A stretch of DNA of 64,000 nt from Ruminiclostridium cellobioparum DSM 1351 = ATCC 15832 (lineage in GTDB: Bacteria; Bacillota; Clostridia; Acetivibrionales; DSM-1351): the NCBI RefSeq assembly GCF_000621505.1, contig NZ_JHYD01000009.1, positions 1 to 64,000 on the forward strand. Reading direction: 5' to 3'. Each line of letters opens with the position of its first letter. The first letter of the stretch is position 1. Shown here piece after piece: positions 33,259 through 42,265 of this stretch. Both the position numbers and the translations under genes were made by a program. Under the pieces are notes generated by a model. That model was given only the letters and a program-made list of their open reading frames with translations, was not told the origin of the DNA and did no database searches.

Positions 33259-34383
33259 TTATTTTGCCTGTACAGGTGTTTCTGCTGCATATGCCTCTTC
33301 AAAGTCAAATATCTTTTTGGAAAGTGCGGCTATATTGTTGCAGGCTGTTCCGAAATCCACATCTTCGGTCATTACAGAAAGAACATACGGGTGCTTTCCG
33401 AATACTATACCCACATCATTGGCTGTTTTGGTCTGATTTCCGATTTTATGTGCAACCTTCACACCTGTCAGCTTTGCACTGATTCTGTCATTCCAGTCGG
33501 TATTTTCAAGATTGTCTATCAGCTCCCCGTAAACAGCTTCATTGTCCAGGTAATGACTGTACATATCCCGGGCTACAAGAGCCATGTCATAGGGACAGGA
33601 ACGGTGGGTCTTACCGTAATAAACCTTTCCTCCAAGGTCGGTCAGATACTTGCGGACGTTTTCTATACCTACCTGACGGATAATCATGTTGACACCGCAG
33701 TTATCACTCTTGCGGATAGCGAGCTTTGAAGTCTCACGGACAGTGTATTCGGTCCCGTATGGTGAATTTTGTATGATTCCGGTACCGTACTCCAGATCCT
33801 CCTCCTTATACACGAGCTTGTCCTCAAGGGATACCTTGCCTGCCTCAATGTCCTTGAACAGAACCATATTAATGGGGAGCTTGGAGGTACTTGCCGCAAT
33901 ATACTCAACCTGGTCGTTGACATTAACCATTTCACCCGTAGCCAAATCAATATAGGTTACGCCGTACCTGCCTGGAAGCTTTGAGGTATAGTCGGTAATA
34001 ATTTTTTTCAGTTCGTCCATCCTGCCGCTTTTTGCCGCCGTGCCGATTTTTGGCAAATATCCGTGTGCCTGGGTAGTAACACCATTAAGGTCGGAATTTG
34101 ATCCATTGGCCGTACTATCCGATGGCTGCCCGGTCGAACCTGCCAAACCGGAATTTGTTGCGGCAGAGTTTGCAGCAGTGCCCGGCCCTGTTTGAGACGC
34201 AGCAGTCTGACTGCTGCCGGTATGGGTTGAATCTCCGGCCTTTGATGCTCCTGTTACATTATCCCTGTTTAAAAACAGATATACTGCCATAACAATTGCA
34301 ACTATAAATAAAACCGTTGCAGCAACAACGAGTGCTCTTCTTTTTTTATATTTCCTTCCGTTTTTTAAATGATACCTGCTCAT
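33259..34383 (-). CDS. secreted class A beta-lactamase-like serine hydrolase
   Basis: A 374-residue protein with a basic N-terminus, one membrane helix (about residues 15-38), and a Ser/Thr/Gly/Asn-rich linker of about 90 residues. The hydrolase domain has the active-site Ser-x-x-Lys in IAASTSKLPINM, an SDN loop (AIRKSDNCGVNMI) and, in place of the KTG triad, VAHKIGNQTKTAND. The catalytic fold is that of PF13354. The altered third motif makes true beta-lactamase activity uncertain; a cell-wall enzyme or sensor is also possible. The ATG at 34383 follows AGGAGGAAAG. It is not linked to either blaI-like repressor in this window. Confidence 0.85.
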   Translation of the reverse strand: MSRYHLKNGRKYKKRRALVVAATVLFIVAIVMAVYLFLNRDNVTGASKAGDSTHTGSSQTAASQTGPGTAANSAATNSGLAGSTGQPSDSTANGSNSDLNGVTTQAHGYLPKIGTAAKSGRMDELKKIITDYTSKLPGRYGVTYIDLATGEMVNVNDQVEYIAASTSKLPINMVLFKDIEAGKVSLEDKLVYKEEDLEYGTGIIQNSPYGTEYTVRETSKLAIRKSDNCGVNMIIRQVGIENVRKYLTDLGGKVYYGKTHRSCPYDMALVARDMYSHYLDNEAVYGELIDNLENTDWNDRISAKLTGVKVAHKIGNQTKTANDVGIVFGKHPYVLSVMTEDVDFGTACNNIAALSKKIFDFEEAYAAETPVQAK

Positions 34384-34568
34384 CTTTCCTCCTATTATGC
34401 TTATGCTCAGTACAAAGTTGAAATTAACTTTATGCAATAAAAACATTTTTTCCAAATCAACAGCATCTAATTTTAACACTATTGGTCCATTGGATTCAAA
34501 TACATTTGAATTAATATTTTCTTAAATACAGTTTAATTATTGACATTTCCACTGCATTCTGTCCTTTC

Positions 34569-35312
34569 TTACTGTTTGCTGTTTTCAAACATCAATCTGC
34601 AATTATCGGCCCTGTATTTGGAAATTATATACTCCACTGCCTGTCCGCTCTTTGAAAACAGGGTATTCTGAAGCTTTATGAGGGGCTGGCCGGGTTGGAC
34701 CCTCAGCAAAGGCGAATCGTTGTTATCGGCAAATACTATTTCCAGAATGCTCTTGCTTTTTTCAGGAATAAGAGGATATTTTCCTCTCAGAATATCTATT
34801 GAGGATTTCCCGTCTTTAAGCTGGTTGACAATATCCGGAAACAGATTTACTGGGATATAGGACTTATTCAGCAAATAAACTTCATTGGCCTGATTATTTA
34901 TAAATGATAAATAAGTGATTACGGTTACCGGCATACTGCTGTTATAGTTAAAAATACGGTTAAGTATGTCAATTGACGAACTCTCTATTACAGATATGTC
35001 TATTATATTTTTCCCGGCGGGAGCCTGGCAGTCAAGAATGGAATCTGTGAATCCGGTATAGTTTTTGATATCTATAACATTCTTGCGGCCATAAACAAAA
35101 GTTCCTTTTCCCTTTTCCTTGTATAGATAACCGCTGTTTGTCAGCTCGGTTATGGCCTGTCTCACCGTAGGCCTGCTGATATCATACATCTGACAGAGGT
35201 CCTGCTCGGAGGGAATCTGGGTGTTGGGGGCATATTCATTGCTTTCGATCTTTTTTATTATCATATCCTTAAGCTGCAGATACAGAGGAATGCTGCTGAA
35301 CTTGTTTATCAT
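34569..35312 (-). CDS. GntR/HutC family transcriptional regulator
   Basis: A 247-residue regulator. The N-terminal GntR winged helix is clear: IPLYLQLKDMIIKKIESNEY, then SEQDLCQMYDISRPTVRQAI and YLYKEKGKGTFV. The C-terminal half is a UTRA ligand-binding domain, ending in LIKLQNTLFSKSGQAVEYI. HutC-type members bind sugar phosphates or amino-acid derivatives. The start at 35312 follows GGAGAGTACAT. No metabolic operon is adjacent on either side, so its target is unknown. It is separated from purB by a terminator. Confidence 0.9.
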   Translation of the reverse strand: MINKFSSIPLYLQLKDMIIKKIESNEYAPNTQIPSEQDLCQMYDISRPTVRQAITELTNSGYLYKEKGKGTFVYGRKNVIDIKNYTGFTDSILDCQAPAGKNIIDISVIESSSIDILNRIFNYNSSMPVTVITYLSFINNQANEVYLLNKSYIPVNLFPDIVNQLKDGKSSIDILRGKYPLIPEKSKSILEIVFADNNDSPLLRVQPGQPLIKLQNTLFSKSGQAVEYIISKYRADNCRLMFENSKQ

Positions 35313-35392
35313 ATGTACTCTCCAATCCGGTCTAATCAAAGTTAAACCCAGTTATACTTTTCTCTTGTGTGTTTAAATCCTAACAAAAAAAT

Positions 35393-35427
35393 AAAAGATG
35401 GGATGATGTATTGACATCCTATCTTTT
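35393..35427 (-). terminator. intrinsic terminator of purB
   Basis: AAAAGATGGGATG (35393-35405) pairs with CATCCTATCTTTT (35415-35427) with one mismatch around a 9-nt loop, followed on the minus strand by TATTTTTTTG. Confidence 0.85.
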
Positions 35428-35468
35428 ATTATATCAAACTTGAATCCAACATCAATAGGTCTCCGAAT

Positions 35469-36899
35469 CTATACCTTCAATTCAACCTTTATGTCGGCAA
35501 GCTCACTGCCGGCAAGCACCGGCCTGACTTCATTTTCAATGAATTCCACAACCTGCTCGGGGCTTCTGCCGATGTAGTTCTTTGGCTCAAGTACGGCTTT
35601 AAGTGCTTCCAGAGACATTCCGAACAGCGGATCGGCAGCAATTCTCTCAATAAGGTCATTGGACTCGCCATCCACTTTAACACGCTTGCCGGCCTCCATT
35701 GAGTGCATTCTGATCTGTTCGTGAAGCTCCTGCCTGTCTCCCCCGTGTTTTACAGCCTCCATCATTATGTTTTCGGTGGCCATGAATGGCAGCTCATCCA
35801 TAACATGTTTCAGTATGACCTTAGGGTAAACTACCAGGCCGCCTGCCACATTTATATATATGTTAAGGATGGCATCAATGGCAAGGAAGGCCTCGGGCAC
35901 TGAAATTCTCTTGTTTGCGGAGTCATCCAGGGTTCTTTCGAACCATTGTGTGGAAGCGGTTATTGCAGGATTTAATGCATCCACGATAACATATCTTGCC
36001 AGGGAGGAAATTCTCTCACATCTCATGGGGTTCCTTTTATAAGCCATTGCAGATGAACCTATCTGCTTTTCCTCAAAAGGTTCCTCCATTTCCTTCATGC
36101 TCTGGAGAAGTCTCATATCGTTGCTGAATTTATATGCGCTCTGTGCGATCCCGCTGAGAACATTTAAAACCCTGCTGTCCAGCTTTCTGGGGTAGGTTTG
36201 GCCCGACACGGCAAAAACCGCTTTAAAGCCCATTTTGTCGGCGATGAGCTGTTCAAGCTTTTTAACCTTTTCATGGTCACCGTCAAACAAATTCAAAAAG
36301 CTTGCCTGAGTTCCGGTTGTTCCCTTTGAACCCAGCAGCTTCATATTTTCAATTGCATGCTCCAGGTCTTCCATATCCATCAGGAGCTCCTGGATCCAGA
36401 GTGTGGCTCTTTTTCCCACCGTCACAAGCTGGGCCGGCTGGTAATGGGTAAAACCCAGCGTGGGCATATCCTTGTATTCCAGGGCAAAATCCGAAAGTTT
36501 CTTTATAAGAATGAGCATTTTACTTTTAACAAGCTTCAATGCCTCGGTCATGACTATAATATCGGTGTTGTCCCCGACATAGCAGGAGGTCGCTCCAAGA
36601 TGAATGATAGCCCTGGCATCGGGACACTGCTCACCGTAGGCATGCACATGGGACATGACATCGTGCCTGAATTGTTTTTCATATTGTTCGGCGGTTTCAT
36701 AATTGATGTCATCCTTCATTTTTTTCATCTGTTCCAGCTGAGCATCGGTAATATTCAGGCCCAGCTCCTTTTCAGCCTCAGCCAGTGCTATCCAGAGCTT
36801 TCTCCAGGTCCTGAACTTCATATCTGGTGAAAATATCTGCTGCATTTCGCTGCTTGCATATCTTGCATTAAAAGGACTTTCATAAACATTTTTCATCAT
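35469..36899 (-). CDS. purB: adenylosuccinate lyase
   Basis: A 476-residue fumarase-superfamily lyase that releases fumarate from adenylosuccinate and SAICAR in purine synthesis. The superfamily signature is present as QIGSSAMAYKRNPMRCERIS. Substrate-loop features also fit: GATSCYVGDNTDIIVM, HYQPAQLVTVGKRA and GSKGTTGTQASFLNL. Length and the C-terminal ADL-type domain (LEALKAVLEPKNYIGRSPEQ) are normal. The ATG at 36899 follows AAGGGAGATTAGA; the next codon is also ATG. Paired PurBoxes upstream show control by PurR. It is not in a larger pur operon here. Confidence 0.96.
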   Translation of the reverse strand: MMKNVYESPFNARYASSEMQQIFSPDMKFRTWRKLWIALAEAEKELGLNITDAQLEQMKKMKDDINYETAEQYEKQFRHDVMSHVHAYGEQCPDARAIIHLGATSCYVGDNTDIIVMTEALKLVKSKMLILIKKLSDFALEYKDMPTLGFTHYQPAQLVTVGKRATLWIQELLMDMEDLEHAIENMKLLGSKGTTGTQASFLNLFDGDHEKVKKLEQLIADKMGFKAVFAVSGQTYPRKLDSRVLNVLSGIAQSAYKFSNDMRLLQSMKEMEEPFEEKQIGSSAMAYKRNPMRCERISSLARYVIVDALNPAITASTQWFERTLDDSANKRISVPEAFLAIDAILNIYINVAGGLVVYPKVILKHVMDELPFMATENIMMEAVKHGGDRQELHEQIRMHSMEAGKRVKVDGESNDLIERIAADPLFGMSLEALKAVLEPKNYIGRSPEQVVEFIENEVRPVLAGSELADIKVELKV

Positions 36900-36925
36900 T
36901 CTAATCTCCCTTCGTCACCGGATAT

Positions 36926-36976
36926 ATTATACAACAAAAACCGAATATTTGCATCAAAAATATTAAAAATATTCGG
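36926..36976 (-). promoter_or_regulatory. purB: paired PurBoxes and -10 box of purB
   Basis: CCGAATATT (36941-36949) and AATATTCGG (36968-36976) are inverted, 18 bp apart, and match Firmicute PurBox half-sites (CCGAAC/TATT). A TATAAT on the minus strand lies at 36926-36931. Binding by a PurR protein encoded elsewhere is expected. Confidence 0.75.
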
Positions 36977-36999
36977 ATTATTTCTTTTCAAAAAAAAGT

Positions 37000-37017
37000 G
37001 CGGGATACAAATCCCGC
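37000..37017 (-). terminator. intrinsic terminator of the aminotransferase gene
   Basis: GCGGGAT (37000-37006) and ATCCCGC (37011-37017) form a compact hairpin followed on the minus strand by ACTTTTTTTT. Confidence 0.85.
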
Positions 37018-37098
37018 TTTAGACATTTATGAATATTAGAACGTATACGGAATACTTTCTAAACTCATGTAAAATTATATGCTTAATCCCTTATTCGT

Positions 37099-38379
37099 TC
37101 AAGCCATTTCTAAAAATTTCTTTGCAGAAACCAGCCGTATACTGATACAGAATATCTCTATGGCCTTCTTAAGCTCTTCTACAGGCGGCAGCGTGGGAGC
37201 TATCCTTATATTTCTGTCCTTAGGATCTTTTCCGTAGGGATAGGTCGCTCCGGCCTTTGTAAGTACCACTCCTGCTTCAAGTGAAAGCTTTTCAACCTCT
37301 TTGGCACAGTTGTCGAGAGTGTTGAGGCTGATGAAATATCCGCCGTTGGGTTTGTTCCAGGAGGCTATTTCCTTTCCTCCCAGTTCTTTTTCAAGGATCT
37401 CATTTACTATATCGAATTTAGGCTTCAAAATATTTGCATGTTTTTTCATATGCAGATTGATGCCGTCAAGATTTTTAAAATATCTGACATGTCTCAGCTG
37501 GTTTATTTTATCATGGCCTATGGTCTGAATGGTCATGCTTTTCCTGATGCCGTTGAGATTCTCAACACTTGCTGCCATCGCTGCTATTCCGGCTCCCGGG
37601 AAACTGATTTTTGAGGTGGAGCTGAAAATGTACACCATATTATCATTTCCGGTGGCCTTGCAGGCAGTCAGTATGTTTTTCAATTCATCAGGCTTGTCGG
37701 ACAAATGATGTACGCAATAGGCGTTATCCCAGAATACTCTGAAATCCTTTGCTTTCGGTCTTAAAGCCGCAATTCTGTCAACCACCCTGTCGGAATAGGT
37801 GATTCCATCCGGATTGCTGTACTTTGGAACACACCACATGCCCTTGATACTGTCATCTTCTGAAACAAGTTTTTCCACCGTATCCATGTCAGGACCGTCC
37901 TGCCTCATATCAATGGTGATCATTTCAATTCCAAACAGCTCGCAGATTGCAAAATGGCGGTCATATCCGGGGCTTGGACATAAAAATTTGACCCTGTCCA
38001 GCTTTGACCAGGGAGTGCTGCCGAGAATACCAAGCGACATGGCTCTTGCAACCGCATCATACATCAGGTTCAGACTTGAGTTTCCGCCGATGATGACTTC
38101 ACTTTTATCTACGTCAAGCATTTCTGCAAAAAGTGCCTTTGCTTCCGGGAGACCGTCGAGAACACCATAATTGAAGGTATCGGTGCCGTCAGCCGCCTTG
38201 CGGAGTTCCTTCGAAGGAATGTCAAGAATCTCCATACACATGTCCAGCTGTTCCGAGCATGGTTTGCCCCTTGTCATATCAAGCTTTAGCTTTTGCTCTT
38301 TAAATGCATTATATCTTTTTTCAAGTTTTTCTATCTCATTTTGAAGTTCATTTTTGGATAATTTACTGTAGCTATTCAT
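37099..38379 (-). CDS. PLP-dependent aminotransferase (type Ic aspartate transaminase-like)
   Basis: A 426-residue fold-type I aminotransferase. The PLP lysine lies in IFSSTSKISFPGAGIAAM. Other contacts are FNYGVLDGLPEAK, GGNSSLNLMYDAV, PSPGYDRHF, DNAYCVHHL, and the C-terminal Arg region DRNIRIAPTLPP. The sequence fits the PF12897 group that includes the Corynebacterium-type aspartate transaminase rather than the classical AspC. It probably makes aspartate from oxaloacetate and glutamate. It is a single gene with its own terminator. Substrate is inferred from family. Confidence 0.85.
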   Translation of the reverse strand: MNSYSKLSKNELQNEIEKLEKRYNAFKEQKLKLDMTRGKPCSEQLDMCMEILDIPSKELRKAADGTDTFNYGVLDGLPEAKALFAEMLDVDKSEVIIGGNSSLNLMYDAVARAMSLGILGSTPWSKLDRVKFLCPSPGYDRHFAICELFGIEMITIDMRQDGPDMDTVEKLVSEDDSIKGMWCVPKYSNPDGITYSDRVVDRIAALRPKAKDFRVFWDNAYCVHHLSDKPDELKNILTACKATGNDNMVYIFSSTSKISFPGAGIAAMAASVENLNGIRKSMTIQTIGHDKINQLRHVRYFKNLDGINLHMKKHANILKPKFDIVNEILEKELGGKEIASWNKPNGGYFISLNTLDNCAKEVEKLSLEAGVVLTKAGATYPYGKDPKDRNIRIAPTLPPVEELKKAIEIFCISIRLVSAKKFLEMA

Positions 38380-38557
38380 TATCTTCTCCTCTCAAAAACA
38401 GTATAACCAATAATAATTCTAATACATATTATTCTTGTTTGCAAGTTTATTGATCTTTTTATTCAAAAAATTATTTACCAGCAGACAAAATAAAATTTAA
38501 AAGAAAAATTATGCAAGTATAGCCTGGTTAAGTTGCAGTTATTTTGGAGAAAGTAAA

Positions 38558-38601
38558 AAAGTCAATTACCTATCGGCTGAAAGCCCATAGCAATTGACTT
38601 T
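38558..38601 (-). terminator. intrinsic terminator of the dipeptidase gene
   Basis: Perfect 10-bp arms AAAGTCAATT (38558-38567) and AATTGACTTT (38592-38601), followed on the minus strand by a T tract (TTTTTTAC). It lies 30 bp past the stop at 38631. Confidence 0.8.
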
Positions 38602-38630
38602 GGTAAGCAGCATTCTTTTTATAGTATTTG

Positions 38631-39566
38631 TCAAAGTACGCTTTTAATAACCCTGATAAAGTTTTCCCCGGCAATTTTTTTAACCAAACCCTCGCTATAG
38701 TTCAGCTTGAGAAGTTCATTGAGGAGATTGGAATAGCATTGTACGCCTTCCAGCCCTTCAGGTGTGGATTCAATACCGTCAAAATCGGAACCCAGACCAA
38801 GAGTGTCCTCACCGGTAAGTGCCACAATGTATTCAATGTGAGAAAGCGCATCCTTTATTGAGGCTTTTCCCCCGTCATTGAGGAACAGAGGATAGAGGTT
38901 CAGTCCCGTAACGCCGCCGTTTTTCTTCAGGGCAAGCAATTGCTCATCGGTGAGGTTCCTGGGATGACTGCACAATTTTTTTGAATTTGAATGGGATGCA
39001 ATGATGGGAGCAGCGGTCAGGTTTATCACATCCCAGAAACCGGCCTCCGATATATGTGAAACATCTACCAGCATTCCAAGCCGGTTCATTTCCGGGATCA
39101 CTTCACGCCCAAAAGGTGTCAGTCCCCCTCCCGATATCCCGTCAATAACTCCGTCGGCTATCTGGTTTCTGTAATTCCAGGTAAGCGTCATACCCCTCAC
39201 ACCCATTTTGTAAAGCATCCTTAAAGAAGCCAAACTTCCCTCCAATGCTTCACCGCCCTCAATTGTGAGAACGGCTGCAATTTTTCGGCCGGCAAATGCG
39301 TCTTCCATATCGTTGTAATTACAGCATAACATTATGTCCTGTTTATTGTCTTCTATCTCCTGGTACAGCCTGTCGATGATACTCAGAGTTCTCTTCAGCG
39401 CTCCCATTTTAGCGTGCTCAGGTGAAATAAACGCCGCAAAGAACTGGACATAGCTGTCGTAATTCTTTAGTCTGCTTATATCAATGTGGCAGTTGTTTTT
39501 GCGGAGTCCCTCCCCGCATTTCATTATGGTGGTTATGGTGTCGCAATGAGCATCAACAATAAGCAT
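38631..39566 (-). CDS. membrane dipeptidase family (M19) metallopeptidase
   Basis: A 311-residue renal-dipeptidase homologue. It opens with VDAHCDTITTI, the first zinc ligands, and continues with LTIEGGEALEG (bridging Glu), VDVSHISEAGFWDV and PIIASHSNSKKLCSHPRNL (His ligands) and LGLGSDFDGIESTPEGLEG. These enzymes cleave dipeptides, including those with D-residues, in the cytosol. It has an ATG at 39566 after AAAAGGAGACTGAT. It lies 23 bp after yraN and may be co-transcribed with it. Confidence 0.92.
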   Translation of the reverse strand: MLIVDAHCDTITTIMKCGEGLRKNNCHIDISRLKNYDSYVQFFAAFISPEHAKMGALKRTLSIIDRLYQEIEDNKQDIMLCCNYNDMEDAFAGRKIAAVLTIEGGEALEGSLASLRMLYKMGVRGMTLTWNYRNQIADGVIDGISGGGLTPFGREVIPEMNRLGMLVDVSHISEAGFWDVINLTAAPIIASHSNSKKLCSHPRNLTDEQLLALKKNGGVTGLNLYPLFLNDGGKASIKDALSHIEYIVALTGEDTLGLGSDFDGIESTPEGLEGVQCYSNLLNELLKLNYSEGLVKKIAGENFIRVIKSVL

Positions 39567-39589
39567 ATCAGTCTCCTTTTAAAAAAATT

Positions 39590-39970
39590 CTAAAATGCAT
39601 TCTTTATATGGTTTATACTTTTGATAACGGAATTGAAATTAACATCTTTTGTGAGTATGATTTCAATGACATCAAACCGTACACATGCGCATGTACTTCC
39701 TGTATTTGAAAGATAGATGGCGGCAATCCGGTGTATTTTTCTCTGCTTTGCTGCTGTTACCGCCTCTCCGGGAGAACCCCAGGTGCCGGTGCGTCTGGTC
39801 TTAACCTCTATAAAACAAATATATTCGGCATCTCTTGCAATTATATCTATTTCACCCAAACGACCGACTCTGTAATTGGTTTTTAAAATTGCATAATTTT
39901 TCTCAAGAAGGTACTGAACTGCCTTTTCCTCACCGTCAGCACCCAGCTTCCTGGTGTTTATGCCGGTCAT
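39590..39970 (-). CDS. yraN: YraN/UPF0102 family nuclease-like protein
   Basis: A 126-residue protein with the restriction-endonuclease-like core GRLGEIDIIARDAEYICFIEVKTRR, which gives the E-x-D and E-V-K catalytic-type residues. The N-terminus (GADGEEKAVQYLLEKNYAILKTNYR) is typical. The gene lies at the end of the rplS-rbgA-rnhB-ylqG-ylqH block, its usual place in Firmicutes. The ATG at 39970 after AAGGTGAG is preferred over the GTG at 39979. Function is not settled; a role in DNA repair or recombination has been suggested for the family. Confidence 0.9.
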   Translation of the reverse strand: MTGINTRKLGADGEEKAVQYLLEKNYAILKTNYRVGRLGEIDIIARDAEYICFIEVKTRRTGTWGSPGEAVTAAKQRKIHRIAAIYLSNTGSTCACVRFDVIEIILTKDVNFNSVIKSINHIKNAF

Positions 39971-40048
39971 ATGACTCACCTTCTTTTAATGTTATGGCAG
40001 CCTGCCGTTTGATCCGGATCCGATTGTCTCAGACACCTTTTGAAAAGC

Positions 40049-40348
40049 CTAATCCTCGTAATCCTGACCGTAGCTTTTGTCCACGCTTCCTATGAATATA
40101 AGGATTTCGGCAACAACGTCATAAACCTCCGGCGGTATCTGGTCGCCGATTCCAAGCGCCGAAAGAGTTTGAGCCAGCTCAGTATTCTGATATACAGGTA
40201 TATCGGCCTCTTTGGCCTTTTCGATCATTTTTTCGGCCACGATTCCCTTGCCTGTGGCAACCACTTTCGGGGCGGCATCGGTCTCGGGAGAATACTGCAG
40301 TGCTGCTGCATGCCTTATGCCTTTCCTGTTTTTATCCTTGTCCTGCAA
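40049..40348 (-). CDS. ylqH: FlhB C-terminal domain-like protein (YlqH)
   Basis: A 99-residue free-standing homologue of the cytoplasmic domain of FlhB/YscU export switches: AALQYSPETDAAPKVVATGKG, then IPVYQNTELAQTLSALGIGDQIPPEVYDVVAEIL. The NPTH autocleavage motif is absent. It has no membrane part. In Bacillus ylqH follows ylqG and rnhB in the same order as here. The gene before it encodes a FliK-like protein, so the pair resembles a soluble version of the flagellar hook-length control module. Actual function is unknown. Confidence 0.9.
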   Translation of the reverse strand: MQDKDKNRKGIRHAAALQYSPETDAAPKVVATGKGIVAEKMIEKAKEADIPVYQNTELAQTLSALGIGDQIPPEVYDVVAEILIFIGSVDKSYGQDYED

Positions 40349-40375
40349 ATTCCCACCGCCTATAGTAAGTATGAA

Positions 40376-42244
40376 TTAAATAGAAATATCAATGTTATTG
40401 GGGCTTTTAATAAATTCCTTTTTTGCCTCTGCTTCAAAATTGACTATATTAATGGGTTCATCCATGAGCCTGTAGGTAAAGTCCACAAGCCTGAAGCCTT
40501 TTTCAAGCAGACCGTTGTAAAGCTGTTTGTGGTGTTCCTTCAGCACAGGAAACACCTCACTGTTTTCAAGTCTGAAATTTGTGCTTATATTTCTCCTGTC
40601 AACACTGAGGAGGGTATCTATCCTTCCGATATTATTGCTGTCCAGAGATATAAGCACAGTCATATTGGAGGGGTCAAGCTTTTTGGATCTGGAGCCCTTT
40701 TTCAGCATATACAGTTCACCGGTGGTATTCTGATTGAATATGCTCAAAGGGAGCTGCACATACGAACTGTAATTGTTGAGCTGATTAATAAAATTCACAT
40801 TGCTTTCCAGATTGTTCACTATTGTGCCGGCAGCTTCCCTTATCCCCTGGGGCAGCAGCTGCAAAGTACTTTTGAGAGTCTGCAGGGCACCGTCCATTTC
40901 TTTATACAGCCTGACAGGATCAATATTCTGGCTGGTTTCATCAATCCTGACAAACAGACTTTCAAGGGTTTTTACAGCTGCTGCGGATACTCTTTCCTCC
41001 CCGGCAAGCTGCTTTGCTGCCGCCAGCTCTTCACCCGGCAGTTTTCCCGAGTTCATAAGCGCAGTCAGTTCCTTATTAAATGCGTTTAATAAGGTCAGTT
41101 CGGATTTGCCGGAGGGCGTTTCCCCCTTTAGCATGTTAAGGAGCTTTTCAGCAGTTGAGTTTAAGCCTGAGTTTTCCGTTTGGGCGTGGTTGCGGGCAAT
41201 GTCTGCTTTATCACCTGTTTCTGCAGATAAATTTCCCGGTCTGGGGGCTGTGTCAATCTCTGAGGTATTTGCCTTAACCGGTGAACTTACCTGGTCATTG
41301 ACCGCTTTACCGGCCCCTTCCGCGCCCGATTGGGCCGGCTTGGCTGTTTGTCCCGTTTCACCGCTGTTTGTCTTATTATTAACAACTGCTTCTCCTGCTT
41401 CTCCCTGACCTGCCGTCCCGACAGCCGGCCGTGTGTTTGCCGAAATATCCGGCGCCCTGCCGTTTTCAGCAGTATTTGCTGACGCCTTGGCCTGATCTTG
41501 GCCTGCGGCAGCCGGAGTACCGTTATTTTGAACCGCCTGATTTTTGATTTCTTCCCCGGCTTTTGCAGTCAGTTCACCTTTTTCGGCCAGTGAAGCCGCT
41601 ATTTTCTGCACCAGCCTGTTTACGGCAGAAGCGTCTGCCGGCAAATCAGCGCTGCCTTTCATCCGTGAATCCACCAATTTTGCAAGTTCCGAGATATCAT
41701 TGCTGAGCTTCAGCCTTCCGGCCAAAAGACTCTGCAGCTTATCTATATTGTTTGTATCTTCCGACAGCTTTGAAGCTGTCAGGAATGCTGCTTCATTTGG
41801 CTTTAAACCGGCATTTTCCTTTAACAGCCCGGTCATTTTAGCCATATTCTCTTGGGTAACTGGTAAATTTTGCCGTGTCAATGCCTGGGCAATCTGCAGG
41901 TTCTGTTCTGTAAGAGGCAGTTTAAGTGCGGTCAGTACATTCCTGATATTTTCAAAAGCCTTATCGGTTTGAGGCTGAGTTGCTTTTTCAGCAACATCAA
42001 AGGCCGGCCGGCCGTCAACAAAACCCTTGAAGGTCAGATTTACAAATTCGCCTTCGGCTGCTTCGACCGGCGCCGCCGCTGCACCTGAAACCACCGTGCC
42101 GTCAGAAAATTTCAAAGTCAGCTCGCTTCCTGAATTCTCAAGGATCTGAACCCTGACATTATCGCCCGGCTTTAATTTGCCCATTATATCAGAACCATTA
42201 TAGGTCGTGTTTGCTGCGGCAGAAGTAAAGCTGTCTATTCTCAA
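40376..42244 (-). CDS. ylqG: FliK C-terminal domain-like protein (YlqG)
   Basis: A 622-residue protein. The C-terminal 150 residues match the flagellar hook-length control FliK-C fold (LYMLKKGSRSKKLDPSNMTV, SLDSNNIGRIDTLLSV, then LVDFTYRLMDEPINIV). The N-terminus is a small beta domain (GKLKPGDNVRVQILE, with LTLKFSDGTVVSG). Between them is a long low-complexity Ala/Gly/Thr/Asn/Glu-rich linker (about residues 235-360). It lies between rnhB and ylqH, as in Bacillus. It would be a substrate or regulator of an export gate, but no flagellar gene is nearby. The start at 42244 is an ATG. Confidence 0.85.
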   Translation of the reverse strand: MRIDSFTSAAANTTYNGSDIMGKLKPGDNVRVQILENSGSELTLKFSDGTVVSGAAAAPVEAAEGEFVNLTFKGFVDGRPAFDVAEKATQPQTDKAFENIRNVLTALKLPLTEQNLQIAQALTRQNLPVTQENMAKMTGLLKENAGLKPNEAAFLTASKLSEDTNNIDKLQSLLAGRLKLSNDISELAKLVDSRMKGSADLPADASAVNRLVQKIAASLAEKGELTAKAGEEIKNQAVQNNGTPAAAGQDQAKASANTAENGRAPDISANTRPAVGTAGQGEAGEAVVNNKTNSGETGQTAKPAQSGAEGAGKAVNDQVSSPVKANTSEIDTAPRPGNLSAETGDKADIARNHAQTENSGLNSTAEKLLNMLKGETPSGKSELTLLNAFNKELTALMNSGKLPGEELAAAKQLAGEERVSAAAVKTLESLFVRIDETSQNIDPVRLYKEMDGALQTLKSTLQLLPQGIREAAGTIVNNLESNVNFINQLNNYSSYVQLPLSIFNQNTTGELYMLKKGSRSKKLDPSNMTVLISLDSNNIGRIDTLLSVDRRNISTNFRLENSEVFPVLKEHHKQLYNGLLEKGFRLVDFTYRLMDEPINIVNFEAEAKKEFIKSPNNIDISI

Positions 42245-42265
42245 ACCATATCACCCCACAATATA

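Noticed and set aside
20535-35338. A 15-base identity (AATCCGGTCTAATCA) between the second blaI promoter region and the DNA upstream of the GntR gene.
   Set aside because: A few 15-base matches are expected by chance in 64 kb. The two sites have different orientation to their genes and no longer match.
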